64,000 nt of DNA from Neotamlana nanhaiensis (GTDB lineage: Bacteria; Bacteroidota; Bacteroidia; Flavobacteriales; Flavobacteriaceae): NCBI RefSeq assembly GCF_000943555.1, contig NZ_JTDV01000003.1, forward strand, positions 62,001 to 126,000, given 5' to 3'. The notes under the pieces are model-generated. The model was given only the letters and a program-made list of their open reading frames with translations, was not told the origin of the DNA and ran no database searches. Positions 41,375 through 50,132 of the stretch are shown one piece after another. The stretch's first letter is position 1, and every line of letters starts with the position of its first letter. The position numbers were made by a program, and so were the translations under genes.

Positions 41375-42256
41375 CTATCCAATTTTAACCGAAGTCATGG
41401 TTAACGATCCAGCGAGAGGTTTATCATTAAAAATAGAAAGGTCTTCGTTCTTGTCTTTTAAGGCCAAAGTGTAAATTAAAGGCAAATAATGCTCGGGTGT
41501 TGGTATGGCTAGATCAAAAGCGGTACCTTGCGATTTAAAATTGATTAAATTTTGATGGTTGCCATCTAAAATCCAATGCTTCATTTTATCATTAGCTTCA
41601 ATAGCCCAATCGTATGCATATTCGCTATTTAGTTTATTCCAAGCCACCATGCGTAGGTTATGTACCATGTTACCGCTGCCAATAATAAGCACGCCTTTAT
41701 GGCGTAAATTGTATAATTCTTTAGCCAAATCGTAATGATATTGCGGCGGTTTTGTGTAATCAATACTCATTTGGATTACTGGAATATCGGCATTCGGATA
41801 AAGATGTTTTATAACACTCCACGCACCGTGGTCTAATCCCCATTTGTCATCTAAATGAACCGTAGTGCTTTTTACCATGTTTTTGGTTTCGTTAGCCAAC
41901 TCCGGACTACCAGGAGCTGGATACTCCACATCGAATAGTGCCTGAGGAAAACCGCCAAAATCATGAATCGTTCTTGGGTTATCCATTGCGGTTACAAAAG
42001 TTCCTCGCGTTTCCCAATGCGCCGAAATACACAAAATAGCCTGTGGCTTAACTAAGTCTTTACCCAATTGCCTAAACGATGCGACAAATTCGTTTTCTTC
42101 AATCGCATTCATGGGGCTGCCATGACCTAAAAACAGCACCGGCATTTTACTAGTGTTATTCAAGCTTTTTGTGAGTTTGTGTAAAGTGTTTAGCGACATA
42201 CTTTTGTTTATAAATGGTAAACTAGCCAATGTTAGTAAAAAATCTTTTCTATTCAT
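41375..42256 (-). CDS. ygiD: DODA-type extradiol aromatic ring-opening dioxygenase
   Basis: This 293-residue protein has the LigB/DODA family pattern: MPVLFLGHGSPMNAIEENEF near 38-57 with the metal-binding His, ILCISAHWETRGTFV near 78-92, HGAWSVIKHLYP near 142-153 and VLIIGSGNMVHNLRMVAWN near 189-207. The non-haem metal ligands are present. The family includes 4,5-DOPA extradiol dioxygenase, and E. coli YgiD is the closest known type. The N-terminus (1-36) resembles a weak export signal; a shorter start at the Met just before PVLFLGHG is possible. Confidence 0.88.
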   Translation of the reverse strand: MNRKDFLLTLASLPFINKSMSLNTLHKLTKSLNNTSKMPVLFLGHGSPMNAIEENEFVASFRQLGKDLVKPQAILCISAHWETRGTFVTAMDNPRTIHDFGGFPQALFDVEYPAPGSPELANETKNMVKSTTVHLDDKWGLDHGAWSVIKHLYPNADIPVIQMSIDYTKPPQYHYDLAKELYNLRHKGVLIIGSGNMVHNLRMVAWNKLNSEYAYDWAIEANDKMKHWILDGNHQNLINFKSQGTAFDLAIPTPEHYLPLIYTLALKDKNEDLSIFNDKPLAGSLTMTSVKIG

Positions 42257-42296
42257 AATTTATATGAATTTGAAGGTTAGTTTTATCTCATAATTT

Positions 42297-42335
42297 GAGA
42301 TTCTTCAGTCGTTCCTCCTTCTGAATGACAGGGTG
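42297..42335. repeat. Dispersed repeat fragment
   Basis: GAGATTCTTCAGTCGTTCCT and TTCTGAATGACA match the dispersed palindromic family on one side only. The gap here is about 120 bases and holds nothing else. Confidence 0.4.
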
Positions 42336-42379
42336 TTTTATACGTTTGATTATTTTCGAATAATATCAATCAACGAAAA

Positions 42380-43267
42380 TTAACTGTAAACCGATTCAAT
42401 AAATGTTGCAATAGGTGTTGTTTTTCTTCCTAAGATGTTTTCAATATCGGTTTTGTTCCTGTCAAATTCACCTTGTGCAATACCTTCACTAAAAAGTGTT
42501 GTTAAACCAATAGCAGCATCAGGAACGCCAGCATTACTTAACGTGTTTTTAAACTCGGTAATCGATGGTGAAACATGCTGAATGTTTTCATTTAGAGTAT
42601 TAGAAAGGCTATTCGCTATATCTTTAAAAGCAACAGTTTCGCTACCGTTAAATTCTAAAATTTGATTGGTGTAGGCTTCTGGCTTTAAAAGCAAATTCGC
42701 TTCCGCTTCAGCGAAATCTTCACGCGCCACAAAGGCAGTTTTACCATTTTCGGTTGGTAAAAATACGGTTTTGGTGGCTAGTAATTGTTCTTTAGATCCT
42801 ATAAATAATGGGATTACTTCGGCATACAAACTATGGCGTAATATGGTGTAGGCTTTACCTGAGTTTATTAATAAATCTTCGGTTTGCTTATGAGTTTCAA
42901 TAACAGGAAATAGCGGCGCGCTTTCCGATTCTGTTTTTCTTACCGAACTAGTGTAAAACACCTGTTTAATATCACTATTTTTTGCAGCTTCAACCACATT
43001 TTGATGTTGTTTCAAGCGGTTTTCTACATCGTTACCCGATACAAAATATAGGACATCTACATTTTTGAATGCGGTACTTAAACTTTCCAAGTTATTGTAG
43101 TCGCCCACTTTTACTGTAATACCTTGTTGTTTGTACGCTTGAGCTTTATCTGAAGTTTTATCTCTTACTAAAACAGCAATGTTTTTTACGTCAATTTTAT
43201 TTGATAAATGTTTTACAACTAAACTACCTAAGGCACCAGTGGCTCCGGTGATTAAAATGTTATTCAT
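42380..43267 (-). CDS. NAD(P)H-binding atypical SDR (NmrA/QorB-like)
   Basis: This 295-residue protein has an N-terminal Rossmann motif GATGALGSLVV near 8-18, NIAVLVRDKTSDKAQAYKQQ near 30-49, and VLYFVSGNDVENRLKQHQNV near 72-91, matching atypical short-chain dehydrogenases of the NmrA/QorB group. It probably reduces quinones or related electrophiles. It is divergent from an HxlR regulator gene with a palindromic operator between, the arrangement seen with E. coli QorB and its regulator. Confidence 0.85.
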   Translation of the reverse strand: MNNILITGATGALGSLVVKHLSNKIDVKNIAVLVRDKTSDKAQAYKQQGITVKVGDYNNLESLSTAFKNVDVLYFVSGNDVENRLKQHQNVVEAAKNSDIKQVFYTSSVRKTESESAPLFPVIETHKQTEDLLINSGKAYTILRHSLYAEVIPLFIGSKEQLLATKTVFLPTENGKTAFVAREDFAEAEANLLLKPEAYTNQILEFNGSETVAFKDIANSLSNTLNENIQHVSPSITEFKNTLSNAGVPDAAIGLTTLFSEGIAQGEFDRNKTDIENILGRKTTPIATFIESVYS

Positions 43268-43309
43268 GGTATTAAAATATTTTTTAAATTTACATACTTA
43301 TTAAAAGTT

Positions 43310-43326
43310 ACTTACTTTTAGTAAGT
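43310..43326. promoter_or_regulatory. Probable HxlR operator
   Basis: ACTTAC at 43310-43315 is the inverted copy of GTAAGT at 43321-43326, separated by 5 bases (ACTTACTTTTAGTAAGT). It lies in the 150-base gap between the oxidoreductase and HxlR genes. HxlR dimers bind such palindromes, so it probably controls one or both genes. Confidence 0.6.
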
Positions 43327-43417
43327 CAAAAATACAAAGCATTGTAGTTGTAAACAAGAACTTACAGCGCTGTAGGATGCTTATGTTTTTGTTAGTTTTA
43401 TTGAAAATCAACAGGTT

Positions 43418-43786
43418 ATGAGTGAAGAAAAATTAAATAAATTTTCAGTTTCTGAAGATTGCCCCGTGCGAAACGTGCTCGATAGAATAGGTGATAAGTG
43501 GTCTATGCTAGTGCTTTTGGTATTAAATGAAGAAGGCGTGCTGCGTTTTAATGAGATTGATAAATACATTGAAACGATTTCGCAACGCATGTTATCGGTA
43601 ACTTTGAAAGGTTTGGAAAGCGACGGATTAATAAAACGAACGGTTTACCCTGTAATTCCGCCGAAAGTTGAATATGAGCTTACCGAACGCGGACAAAGTT
43701 TAATGCCACATTTGCAAAGTTTAGTAAGTTGGGCAAAAGCTAACTTAAACGATATTAAAGCGTCGCGTGTGGCTTTTGAGGCTTAG
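43418..43786 (+). CDS. HxlR-family transcriptional regulator
   Basis: This 122-residue winged helix protein has the family signature: CPVRNVLDRIGDKWSMLVLL near 15-34, LRFNEIDKYIETISQRMLSV near 42-61, TLKGLESDGLIKRTVYP near 63-79 and VEYELTERGQSLMPHL near 84-99. The N-terminal cysteine before PVRN (Cys15) is the redox- or electrophile-sensing residue in several HxlR members. It probably represses the divergent oxidoreductase gene. Confidence 0.92.
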   Translation: MSEEKLNKFSVSEDCPVRNVLDRIGDKWSMLVLLVLNEEGVLRFNEIDKYIETISQRMLSVTLKGLESDGLIKRTVYPVIPPKVEYELTERGQSLMPHLQSLVSWAKANLNDIKASRVAFEA

Positions 43787-43789
43787 ATT

Positions 43790-44242
43790 TTAAATAAATA
43801 TAGTTAGTATATTTAAATCTTCATCAAATTCGAAATTTTGATTGCTTGTTACTTCAACATTTTCTATATCACCAAAATCGCAACATTGGTTTGTTTTCGG
43901 TTCAATTCTATCATAGCTTACTCTAATTGATTCTAAGTTTTCTATATCAATAATTAGATCTTCAGAAGAGAAAAAAGATGTAGCAATAGTATGTTTGTAT
44001 TGAGTAGAAGAGTCTCCATAGACACTAAAACTTATGGCTTCATTTTCATTTGATGTTACGGTAATGTCTTCGGTGGTTATAGCATGGTTTTCAATAAAGT
44101 TTTCACCAGAATTTGACTCAATAACTTTTATAAATAAACCAACGACAGCACAATCGACAGTTGAACAATCAGGAGTATTATCATCTGAATTATTACAACT
44201 TAAAATTATAAGGGCAAATAGGTAAATAGCAATTTTTTTCAT
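43790..44242 (-). CDS. Hypothetical lipoprotein
   Basis: This 150-residue protein has a lipoprotein signal with lipobox ILSC (Cys16) followed by NNSDDN. It has cysteine pairs CSTVDC (26-31) and CC near 134-135 that could form disulfides. No family is recognised; the body is beta-rich. It ends 3 bases from the convergent HxlR gene. Confidence 0.7.
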   Translation of the reverse strand: MKKIAIYLFALIILSCNNSDDNTPDCSTVDCAVVGLFIKVIESNSGENFIENHAITTEDITVTSNENEAISFSVYGDSSTQYKHTIATSFFSSEDLIIDIENLESIRVSYDRIEPKTNQCCDFGDIENVEVTSNQNFEFDEDLNILTIFI

Positions 44243-44298
44243 GGTGTCGTTTTAATTTTAAGATGACGGTTTGTTGTAATGGTTGCGTTTATGGCATA

Positions 44299-44336
44299 AA
44301 AAAAATCCCGAAACCATTTGTTCTCGGGATTTTTTT
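44299..44336 (-). terminator. secA terminator
   Basis: AAAAAAATCCCGA at 44299-44311 pairs perfectly with TCGGGATTTTTTT at 44324-44336, a GC stem with T-runs on both strands. It lies downstream of secA and upstream of the lipoprotein gene, so it acts on the minus-strand secA transcript. Confidence 0.85.
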
Positions 44337-44340
44337 ATGT

Positions 44341-44405
44341 CAACCTGAACTGGTTTCAGGTTCTTTTTATTTTGAATTGAGATTCTGAAACAAGTTCGGA
44401 ATGGC
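44341..44405. repeat. Dispersed palindromic repeat pair
   Basis: GTCAACCTGAACTGGTTTCA and GATTCTGAAACAAGTTCGGA belong to the family also seen at 9569, 14338, 27782 and 38164. It sits between the secA stop and the secA terminator, so it would be in the mRNA tail. Confidence 0.6.
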
Positions 44406-44416
44406 GATATAAAATC

Positions 44417-47400
44417 TTACTCATCAACCAAAACCCAGTCGCCTTTAGCTAATAACGGTTCGGCTTGTTTGTATTTTACAGTTTTGCTTTCACCGTTCAT
44501 GACGTGTTTAATAGTTACACGATCGTTACGACCAATTTTTGGTTTGTCGCGAACAACGGTTTCAACAGTTTGTTGTTGTTGGCTAGCACCTGCACCAGCA
44601 GCTCTACTTTGTGCAGCACGTTCGTCAAGATTAGGAATTTCTTCTTTACTTGTTTGTACTTTTTCGGTTTTTCTAGCTCTCGCTTCTTGTATGTTTTCTT
44701 GAGTTTCGCTTGGTAATTCACCTTTAAATAAGAATGAAATTACGTCTTTGTTAACCTCGTCAATCATGGCCTTGAACAATTCGAAAGCTTCAAATTTGTA
44801 GATTAAAAGCGGATCTTTTTGTTCGTGCACTGCTAATTGTACCGATTGTTTTAACTCGTCCATTTTACGCAAATGCGTTTTCCACGCATCATCAATAATG
44901 GCTAGTGTAATGTTCTTTTCAAAATCGGTAATTAATTGTTTTCCTTTTGTTTCGTAGGCCTTTTCTAAATCGGTAACCACATTCAAGCTTTTTACACCAT
45001 CGGTAAATGGTACAACAATACGCTTGTATTTGTCACGCTGATTTTCATAAACGTTTTCAATAACTGGGTATGCAATTTCAGCATTACGTTCCATTTTCTC
45101 ACGGTAGTTTTCAAATGCTGCTTTGTACACTTTCGATGTAATTTCTTGAGCCGAAAGTTTTCCAAATTCAGCTTCAGAAATAGGAGAACTCATCGAGAAA
45201 TATCTAATTAATTCAAACTCGAAGTTTTTATAATCGTTAGCCCCTTTATTTGTTTCTGCAATGTTTTCCGAAGTATCGAAAATCATATTAGCTAAATCTA
45301 CACGTAAACGCTCACCGTTTAAGGCATTGTAACGACGTTTGTAAACCACTTCACGTTGGGCGTTCATAACATCATCATACTCTAATAAACGCTTACGAAC
45401 ACCAAAGTTGTTTTCTTCAACTTTTTTCTGAGCACGCTCAATAGATTTCGATATCATGGAATGCTGAATAACTTCGCCTTCTTTTAAGCCCATTCTATCC
45501 ATCATTTTCGCAATACGCTCGCTACCAAATAAACGCATTAAGTTGTCTTCTAGAGATACGTAGAATTGAGAACTACCAACATCGCCTTGACGACCAGCAC
45601 GACCACGTAACTGTCTGTCTACACGACGCGAATCGTGGCGCTCGGTACCAATAATGGCTAAACCACCAGCAGCTTTAACTTCGTCGCTTAATTTAATATC
45701 GGTACCACGACCAGCCATGTTTGTAGCGATAGTTACTTGTCCGCTTTTACCAGCTTGATCTACAATTTCGGCCTCTTTTTTATGTTGTTTCGCGTTTAAT
45801 ACGTTATGCGGAATTTTACGAATGCTCAACATTTTACCAAGCAACTCCGAAATTTCAACCGACGTTGTACCAATAAGCACTGGACGTCCAGCTTGCGATA
45901 ACTGAGTTACCTCGTCGATAACAGCATTGTATTTTTCGCGTTTGGTTTTATAAACTAAATCTTCACGATCGTCACGCGCAATAGGTTTGTTGGTAGGAAT
46001 TTCAACAACATCAAGTTTGTAAATTTCCCAGAATTCACCAGCTTCGGTAACCGCTGTACCCGTCATACCAGACAGTTTACGGTACATTCTAAAGTAATTT
46101 TGAAGGGTTACCGTAGCAAATGTTTGGGTAGCATCTTCAATTTTTACGTTTTCTTTAGCTTCAATCGCTTGGTGTAAACCATCAGAGTAACGACGGCCTT
46201 CCATAATACGACCTGTTTGCTCATCAACAATCATAACTTTATTATCCATCACCACGTATTGTGTGTCTTTTTCAAATAAAGCATACGCTTTTAAAAGCTG
46301 ATTTAATGAGTGAATACGCTCCGATTTTATACCAAAATCTTTGTAAAGATCTTCCTTAAGTTCGGCTTCTTCCTCTTTAGATAAATTTTGTGATTCAATT
46401 TTAGCAATTTCAATACCTATTTCAGGAAGAATAAAGAAGTTAGGATCGTCTTTACCCGAAATATATTCAACACCTTTATCGGTTAATTCAATTTGATTGT
46501 TTTTCTCTTCAATAACATAGTACAATTCAGCATCAACCTTTGGCATTTCGCGGTTGTTGTCCTGCATGTAAAAGTTTTCGGTTTTTTGAAGCAGTTGTTT
46601 TACGCCTTCTTCACTTAAAAATTTAATAAGTGCTTTGTTTTTTGGCATACCGCGATACACGCGTAACAGTTGGAAACCGCCTTCTTTAGTATCTCCATCG
46701 TTAATAAGTTTTTTAGCCTCGGCTAAAACACCAGTTAAATATTTGCGTTGAACGCTAACAATATCGTCTACTTTTGGTTTTAATTCGTTAAACTCATGGC
46801 GATCGCCTTGCGGAATTGGACCAGAGATGATTAATGGCGTACGCGCATCATCAACCAATACAGAATCGACTTCATCGACAATGGCGTAGTGATGTGGACG
46901 TTGCACTAAATCGTCTGGAGAGTGCGACATGTTATCGCGCAGGTAGTCGAAACCAAATTCGTTATTTGTGCCGTAGGTAATATCGGCTTTGTAGGCCTTA
47001 CGGCGCGCTGCAGAGTTAGGTTGATGGTAATCTATACAATCAACCGTTAAACCATGGAACTCAAAAATTGGTGCCATCCACGCGCTATCACGTTTGGCTA
47101 AGTAATCGTTAACCGTTACTAAATGCACACCTTTGCCAGCAAGCGCGTTAAGGTAAACCGGTAACGTAGCGACTAAGGTTTTACCTTCACCAGTTTGCAT
47201 TTCGGCAATTTTACCTTGGTGCATGGCAATACCACCAATAAGCTGTACATCGTAATGAATCATGTCCCAGGTAATTGGTTTTCCTGCGGCATCCCAAGAA
47301 TTTGCCCAAGTAGCGGTGTCGCCTTCAAGCGTAACGTAATCTTTATCGCCAGAAATAGTTCTGTCGAATTCGTTAGCAGTAACAGAAAGCGTTGGGTTGT

Positions 47401-47773
47401 TTGCAAAACGTTTCGCTGTTTCTTTAACTACAGCAAAAGCTTCAGGCAGAATATCGTTTAAAACATCTTCGGTAACTTTATATGCGTCATCTTTAAGTCT
47501 ATCTACTTGATCGTAAATATCTTCGCGCGCATCAATATCTTCAGTGTTTTCGGCCTCTTTTAAAAGGTTTGCAATTTGCTCATCAATAGATTTATTGGCT
47601 TCGGCAATTTTAGACTTAAACTCGACAGTTTTTGCACGAAGTTGGTCGTGCGATAGGGACTCTAAAGCACTCTCGAAGGCTTTCACCTTTTTTACAATAG
47701 GCATAATGGCTTTAACATCTTGTTTCGATTTATCGCCAACAAATACCTTTAATACAGAATCTAAAAAACTCAT
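44417..47773 (-). CDS. secA: Preprotein translocase ATPase SecA
   Basis: This 1,118-residue ATPase drives export through SecYEG. It has the Walker A GEGKT at 195-199, the Walker B VDEVDSVLVDDARTPLIISG near 306-325 and MAGRGTDIKL near 690-700. The length, over 200 residues above E. coli SecA, is typical of Bacteroidota, with insertions around 40-130 and 330-420. The C-terminus ends ...GDWVLVDE and lacks the Cys-rich zinc-binding tail that contacts SecB. A -7 box lies at 47857-47864 and a terminator at 44299-44336. Confidence 0.98.
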   Translation of the reverse strand: MSFLDSVLKVFVGDKSKQDVKAIMPIVKKVKAFESALESLSHDQLRAKTVEFKSKIAEANKSIDEQIANLLKEAENTEDIDAREDIYDQVDRLKDDAYKVTEDVLNDILPEAFAVVKETAKRFANNPTLSVTANEFDRTISGDKDYVTLEGDTATWANSWDAAGKPITWDMIHYDVQLIGGIAMHQGKIAEMQTGEGKTLVATLPVYLNALAGKGVHLVTVNDYLAKRDSAWMAPIFEFHGLTVDCIDYHQPNSAARRKAYKADITYGTNNEFGFDYLRDNMSHSPDDLVQRPHHYAIVDEVDSVLVDDARTPLIISGPIPQGDRHEFNELKPKVDDIVSVQRKYLTGVLAEAKKLINDGDTKEGGFQLLRVYRGMPKNKALIKFLSEEGVKQLLQKTENFYMQDNNREMPKVDAELYYVIEEKNNQIELTDKGVEYISGKDDPNFFILPEIGIEIAKIESQNLSKEEEAELKEDLYKDFGIKSERIHSLNQLLKAYALFEKDTQYVVMDNKVMIVDEQTGRIMEGRRYSDGLHQAIEAKENVKIEDATQTFATVTLQNYFRMYRKLSGMTGTAVTEAGEFWEIYKLDVVEIPTNKPIARDDREDLVYKTKREKYNAVIDEVTQLSQAGRPVLIGTTSVEISELLGKMLSIRKIPHNVLNAKQHKKEAEIVDQAGKSGQVTIATNMAGRGTDIKLSDEVKAAGGLAIIGTERHDSRRVDRQLRGRAGRQGDVGSSQFYVSLEDNLMRLFGSERIAKMMDRMGLKEGEVIQHSMISKSIERAQKKVEENNFGVRKRLLEYDDVMNAQREVVYKRRYNALNGERLRVDLANMIFDTSENIAETNKGANDYKNFEFELIRYFSMSSPISEAEFGKLSAQEITSKVYKAAFENYREKMERNAEIAYPVIENVYENQRDKYKRIVVPFTDGVKSLNVVTDLEKAYETKGKQLITDFEKNITLAIIDDAWKTHLRKMDELKQSVQLAVHEQKDPLLIYKFEAFELFKAMIDEVNKDVISFLFKGELPSETQENIQEARARKTEKVQTSKEEIPNLDERAAQSRAAGAGASQQQQTVETVVRDKPKIGRNDRVTIKHVMNGESKTVKYKQAEPLLAKGDWVLVDE

Positions 47774-47856
47774 GTGTATATGTTTTACGGTTTGCCAGAT
47801 GTACTGGAAAACTTGTGATTTTATGTTAATGTGTTCTATGTATCAAGAAAAACATT

Positions 47857-47864
47857 CAAAGATA
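47857..47864 (-). promoter_or_regulatory. secA -7 box
   Basis: The minus strand reads TATCTTTG, a perfect TAnnTTTG match, 84 bases before the secA ATG. Confidence 0.55.
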
Positions 47865-47897
47865 CAGTATGTTATTATTTTATGTAACCAAAAGCAT

Positions 47898-47927
47898 AAA
47901 AAAAAGCCTCAAAATAGAGACTTTTTA
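47898..47927 (-). terminator. Terminator after the DUF2795 gene
   Basis: On the minus strand AGTCTC and GAGGCT form a stem (one G-U pair) framed by A- and T-runs, ending in eight T. It lies 20 bases after the stop codon at 47947 and separates this gene from secA. Confidence 0.7.
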
Positions 47928-47946
47928 ATGTTGTTTATGTGTTTTT

Positions 47947-48168
47947 TTAATATTCATCTTCATTCCAAAGATAATCTTCGTCTGTTGGGTAATCAGACCA
48001 GATTTCTTCAATAGAATCATAAGAATCGCCTTCGTCTTCAATAGATTGTAAATTTTCAACTACTTCTAAAGGAGCGCCTGTTCTAATAGCGTAATCTATT
48101 AATTCGTCTTTAGTTGCTGGCCAAGGCGCATCGCTTAAATAAGATGCTAATTCTAATGTCCAATACAT
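47947..48168 (-). CDS. DUF2795 small acidic protein
   Basis: This 73-residue acidic protein matches the DUF2795 pattern: MYWTLELASYLSDAPWPATK (1-20) followed by DELIDYAIRTGAPLEVVENL (21-40) and an acidic, aromatic tail. Function is unknown; members are small cytosolic proteins. It has its own -7 box (48193-48200) and terminator (47898-47927), so it is a single-gene transcript upstream of secA. Confidence 0.88.
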   Translation of the reverse strand: MYWTLELASYLSDAPWPATKDELIDYAIRTGAPLEVVENLQSIEDEGDSYDSIEEIWSDYPTDEDYLWNEDEY

Positions 48169-48192
48169 GTTGTGTTCGTTTTAATTTTTCTG

Positions 48193-48200
48193 CAAAAATA
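48193..48200 (-). promoter_or_regulatory. -7 box of the DUF2795 gene
   Basis: The minus strand reads TATTTTTG, a perfect TAnnTTTG match, 25 bases before the ATG. Confidence 0.55.
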
Positions 48201-48390
48201 AATTTTTAGTTTAAACAAGCAAGAAAAAAGTGAATTATTTTAATTTAAATAAAAATATGTTCAATTTTACTGAATATCAACAGTTTTACTAAGGTTTAAA
48301 ACTTAAATTTTTAAGGTCTCTTTTAATTAAAAATAAGTTTTAGTTACTATTAATTTTAAATGAACGTTTTAAAGCAATTAACTATTTAGT

Positions 48391-48485
48391 TAGGGCGCTT
48401 CCCATAAAGGGTCGGGCTTTACGCTACAAGTTTTGGCTCGATGCGCGCCTCGCCAAAAGCTATTCGCTGCAATCCCTAGCGCAAC
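48391..48485. repeat. Dispersed structured intergenic element, copy 2
   Basis: This lies in the 348-base gap between the DUF2795 and adenosyltransferase genes. On the minus strand it reads GCGCTAGGGATTG, a variable middle with its own hairpin (CTTTTGGCGAGG / CGAGCCAAAA), then GTAAAGCCCGACCC and AAGCGCCC. The frame matches the element at 11941-12062. The rest of the gap, 48201-48390, is A/T-rich with nothing recognisable. Confidence 0.6.
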
Positions 48486-48516
48486 TTTTAGGTTAAATAA
48501 AGTGTTTAGAATTGCC

Positions 48517-49089
48517 TTAATACTTTTTAGGCACCCATTTAACTTCGTTTGCTTGCAAGTCGTAAGTCAACTTTCGTGCCAACACAAAAAGGTAGTCAGA
48601 AAGGCGGTTTAAGTATTTAAGAGCATTCGCTTCAAAAGGTTCTAAGTCGTTAAGTGCTGTGGCTAAACGTTCGGCTCTACGGCAAACACAGCGCGCTATA
48701 TGACAGAATGACACGGTTTGATGGCCACCGGGTAAAACAAAGTGCGTCATGGGTGGTAACGATTCGTTCATGGCATCCATTTCTTTTTCAAGAAGTGCAA
48801 TATCTTCAGCAGATATTTTTTCAATATTTAGGCGTTCTTTACCATTTTTTAAGGTGGCTTTTTCTGGTGGAGTTGCCAATATAGCTCCTATGGTAAATAA
48901 GTTGTTTTGTATTTTTATAAGTACAGCTTTAAAATGCTCATTAATATCTTGATCGCGAATTAAACCTAAATGTGAGTTAAGTTCATCTATCGTGCCGTAA
49001 CTTTCTATGCGAATATGATGTTTTGGTACACGCGAGCCCCCAAAAAGTGCTGTTGTGCCGTTATCTCCGGTTTTGGTGTAGATTTTCAT
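48517..49089 (-). CDS. pduO: Cob(I)alamin adenosyltransferase, PduO type
   Basis: This 190-residue enzyme transfers the adenosyl group of ATP to cobalamin to form coenzyme B12. It shows the PduO N-terminal KTGDNGTTALFGGSRVPKHH near 5-24, RIESYGTIDELNSHLGLIRD near 27-46, and RCVCRRAERLATALNDL near 133-149. It would activate the B12 brought in by the uptake genes at 2-9.5 kb for B12-dependent enzymes. It stands alone on the minus strand after an intergenic element. Confidence 0.95.
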   Translation of the reverse strand: MKIYTKTGDNGTTALFGGSRVPKHHIRIESYGTIDELNSHLGLIRDQDINEHFKAVLIKIQNNLFTIGAILATPPEKATLKNGKERLNIEKISAEDIALLEKEMDAMNESLPPMTHFVLPGGHQTVSFCHIARCVCRRAERLATALNDLEPFEANALKYLNRLSDYLFVLARKLTYDLQANEVKWVPKKY

Positions 49090-49241
49090 AATTGTAAAGT
49101 TACAGGTAAAAAGTTAAAAGTTGAAAGTTTTTACCGCGAATTAAAGTGGTTCGTTTTAGTATTAAATAAGCTAGAAGTTTATTTGATTATAGCTCTAGTG
49201 TTTCTCGAAAAGTTTAGTTAACCGACTTAATAAACTAGCAA

Positions 49242-50012
49242 TTACGTTCTTATTACAAAATGCTCTTTAACCTGTTCTTTTCTAAAAAATACAAATCCCC
49301 AGAAAAACGTGTCGATGGTTACAGTAACTTTTGGATGTTGTTTAATGGTTTCCCAAGCTTCGGTCATTCCTTTACTCCAATAAATATCATCGAAAATAAA
49401 AACCGAATTGTTGTGAGCACTGTTTAATAGGGTTTCAAAATAGTTTAGAGTGGCTTCTTTTTGGTGGTTGCCGTCAAAAAAAATTAAATCGAAAGTGTTT
49501 TGTTTTAGTTTTTCAACTTCGGTGTCGAGGTTCGCCGTAATTAGTGAAATATTTTTTAAATTATATGTGTTAAAAAGCGAAGCTGTAAATTTTGATAGGT
49601 TTGGGCAGCCCTCAACAGTTGTTATATTTCCTTCTTTATGCCCTAAACTTATAGCTTGTGTGGCAAAACCTAAAGAAGTGCCAAGTTCTAGAATGGTGTT
49701 AGGTTTAAAGTAATTAACTACTCGAAATAACAATTTTGCACGCCTGTTTGTTGTGCTGGCGTATTTTGCTATTTCAGAAATTTGCCGTTTTGTTTGTTTA
49801 TTGACTTTTGAGCCAGCGCCAAAATCGGTTACATCGATGAAATTTTTGTTGTTTAGTAATTGTTTTTTGTAGTTTAAAATGATTTTGTAAGCAGGATATT
49901 TCTTTTTATCGTAAAAGCACAGCGTGACTAAATTATAAACAAAAGGCGAGTGCACACCATGTTGATTGGTCGATTTTAATAGGAATTTTATGTATTGTAT
50001 TATTTGATGCAT
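49242..50012 (-). CDS. Class I SAM-dependent methyltransferase
   Basis: This 256-residue protein has a SAM-binding Rossmann fold: motif I TILELGTSLGFATQAISLG near 116-134, motif II ITTVEGCPNLSKFTASLFN near 140-158, and FDLIFFDGNHQKEATLNYFE near 179-198 followed by FIFDDIYW. The FFDGNH and DD patterns recall O-methyltransferase type 24-like proteins. The substrate is unknown. It is a single gene on the minus strand. Confidence 0.88.
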   Translation of the reverse strand: MHQIIQYIKFLLKSTNQHGVHSPFVYNLVTLCFYDKKKYPAYKIILNYKKQLLNNKNFIDVTDFGAGSKVNKQTKRQISEIAKYASTTNRRAKLLFRVVNYFKPNTILELGTSLGFATQAISLGHKEGNITTVEGCPNLSKFTASLFNTYNLKNISLITANLDTEVEKLKQNTFDLIFFDGNHQKEATLNYFETLLNSAHNNSVFIFDDIYWSKGMTEAWETIKQHPKVTVTIDTFFWGFVFFRKEQVKEHFVIRT

Positions 50013-50132
50013 TTAATATCTTTTACCTAGTTCTCGATACAAAATTCTTTTGAGAATTTTACTCGAACCGACAATGTATTACAGATTGTGTAACTTCAAG
50101 TGTCCTGATAATAAATGGGATTTATCGAGAAG

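Noticed and set aside
47544-48014. A 156-codon plus-strand frame across the secA start and upstream region
   Set aside because: It is antisense to secA and to the DUF2795 gene end and crosses a terminator; no family features.
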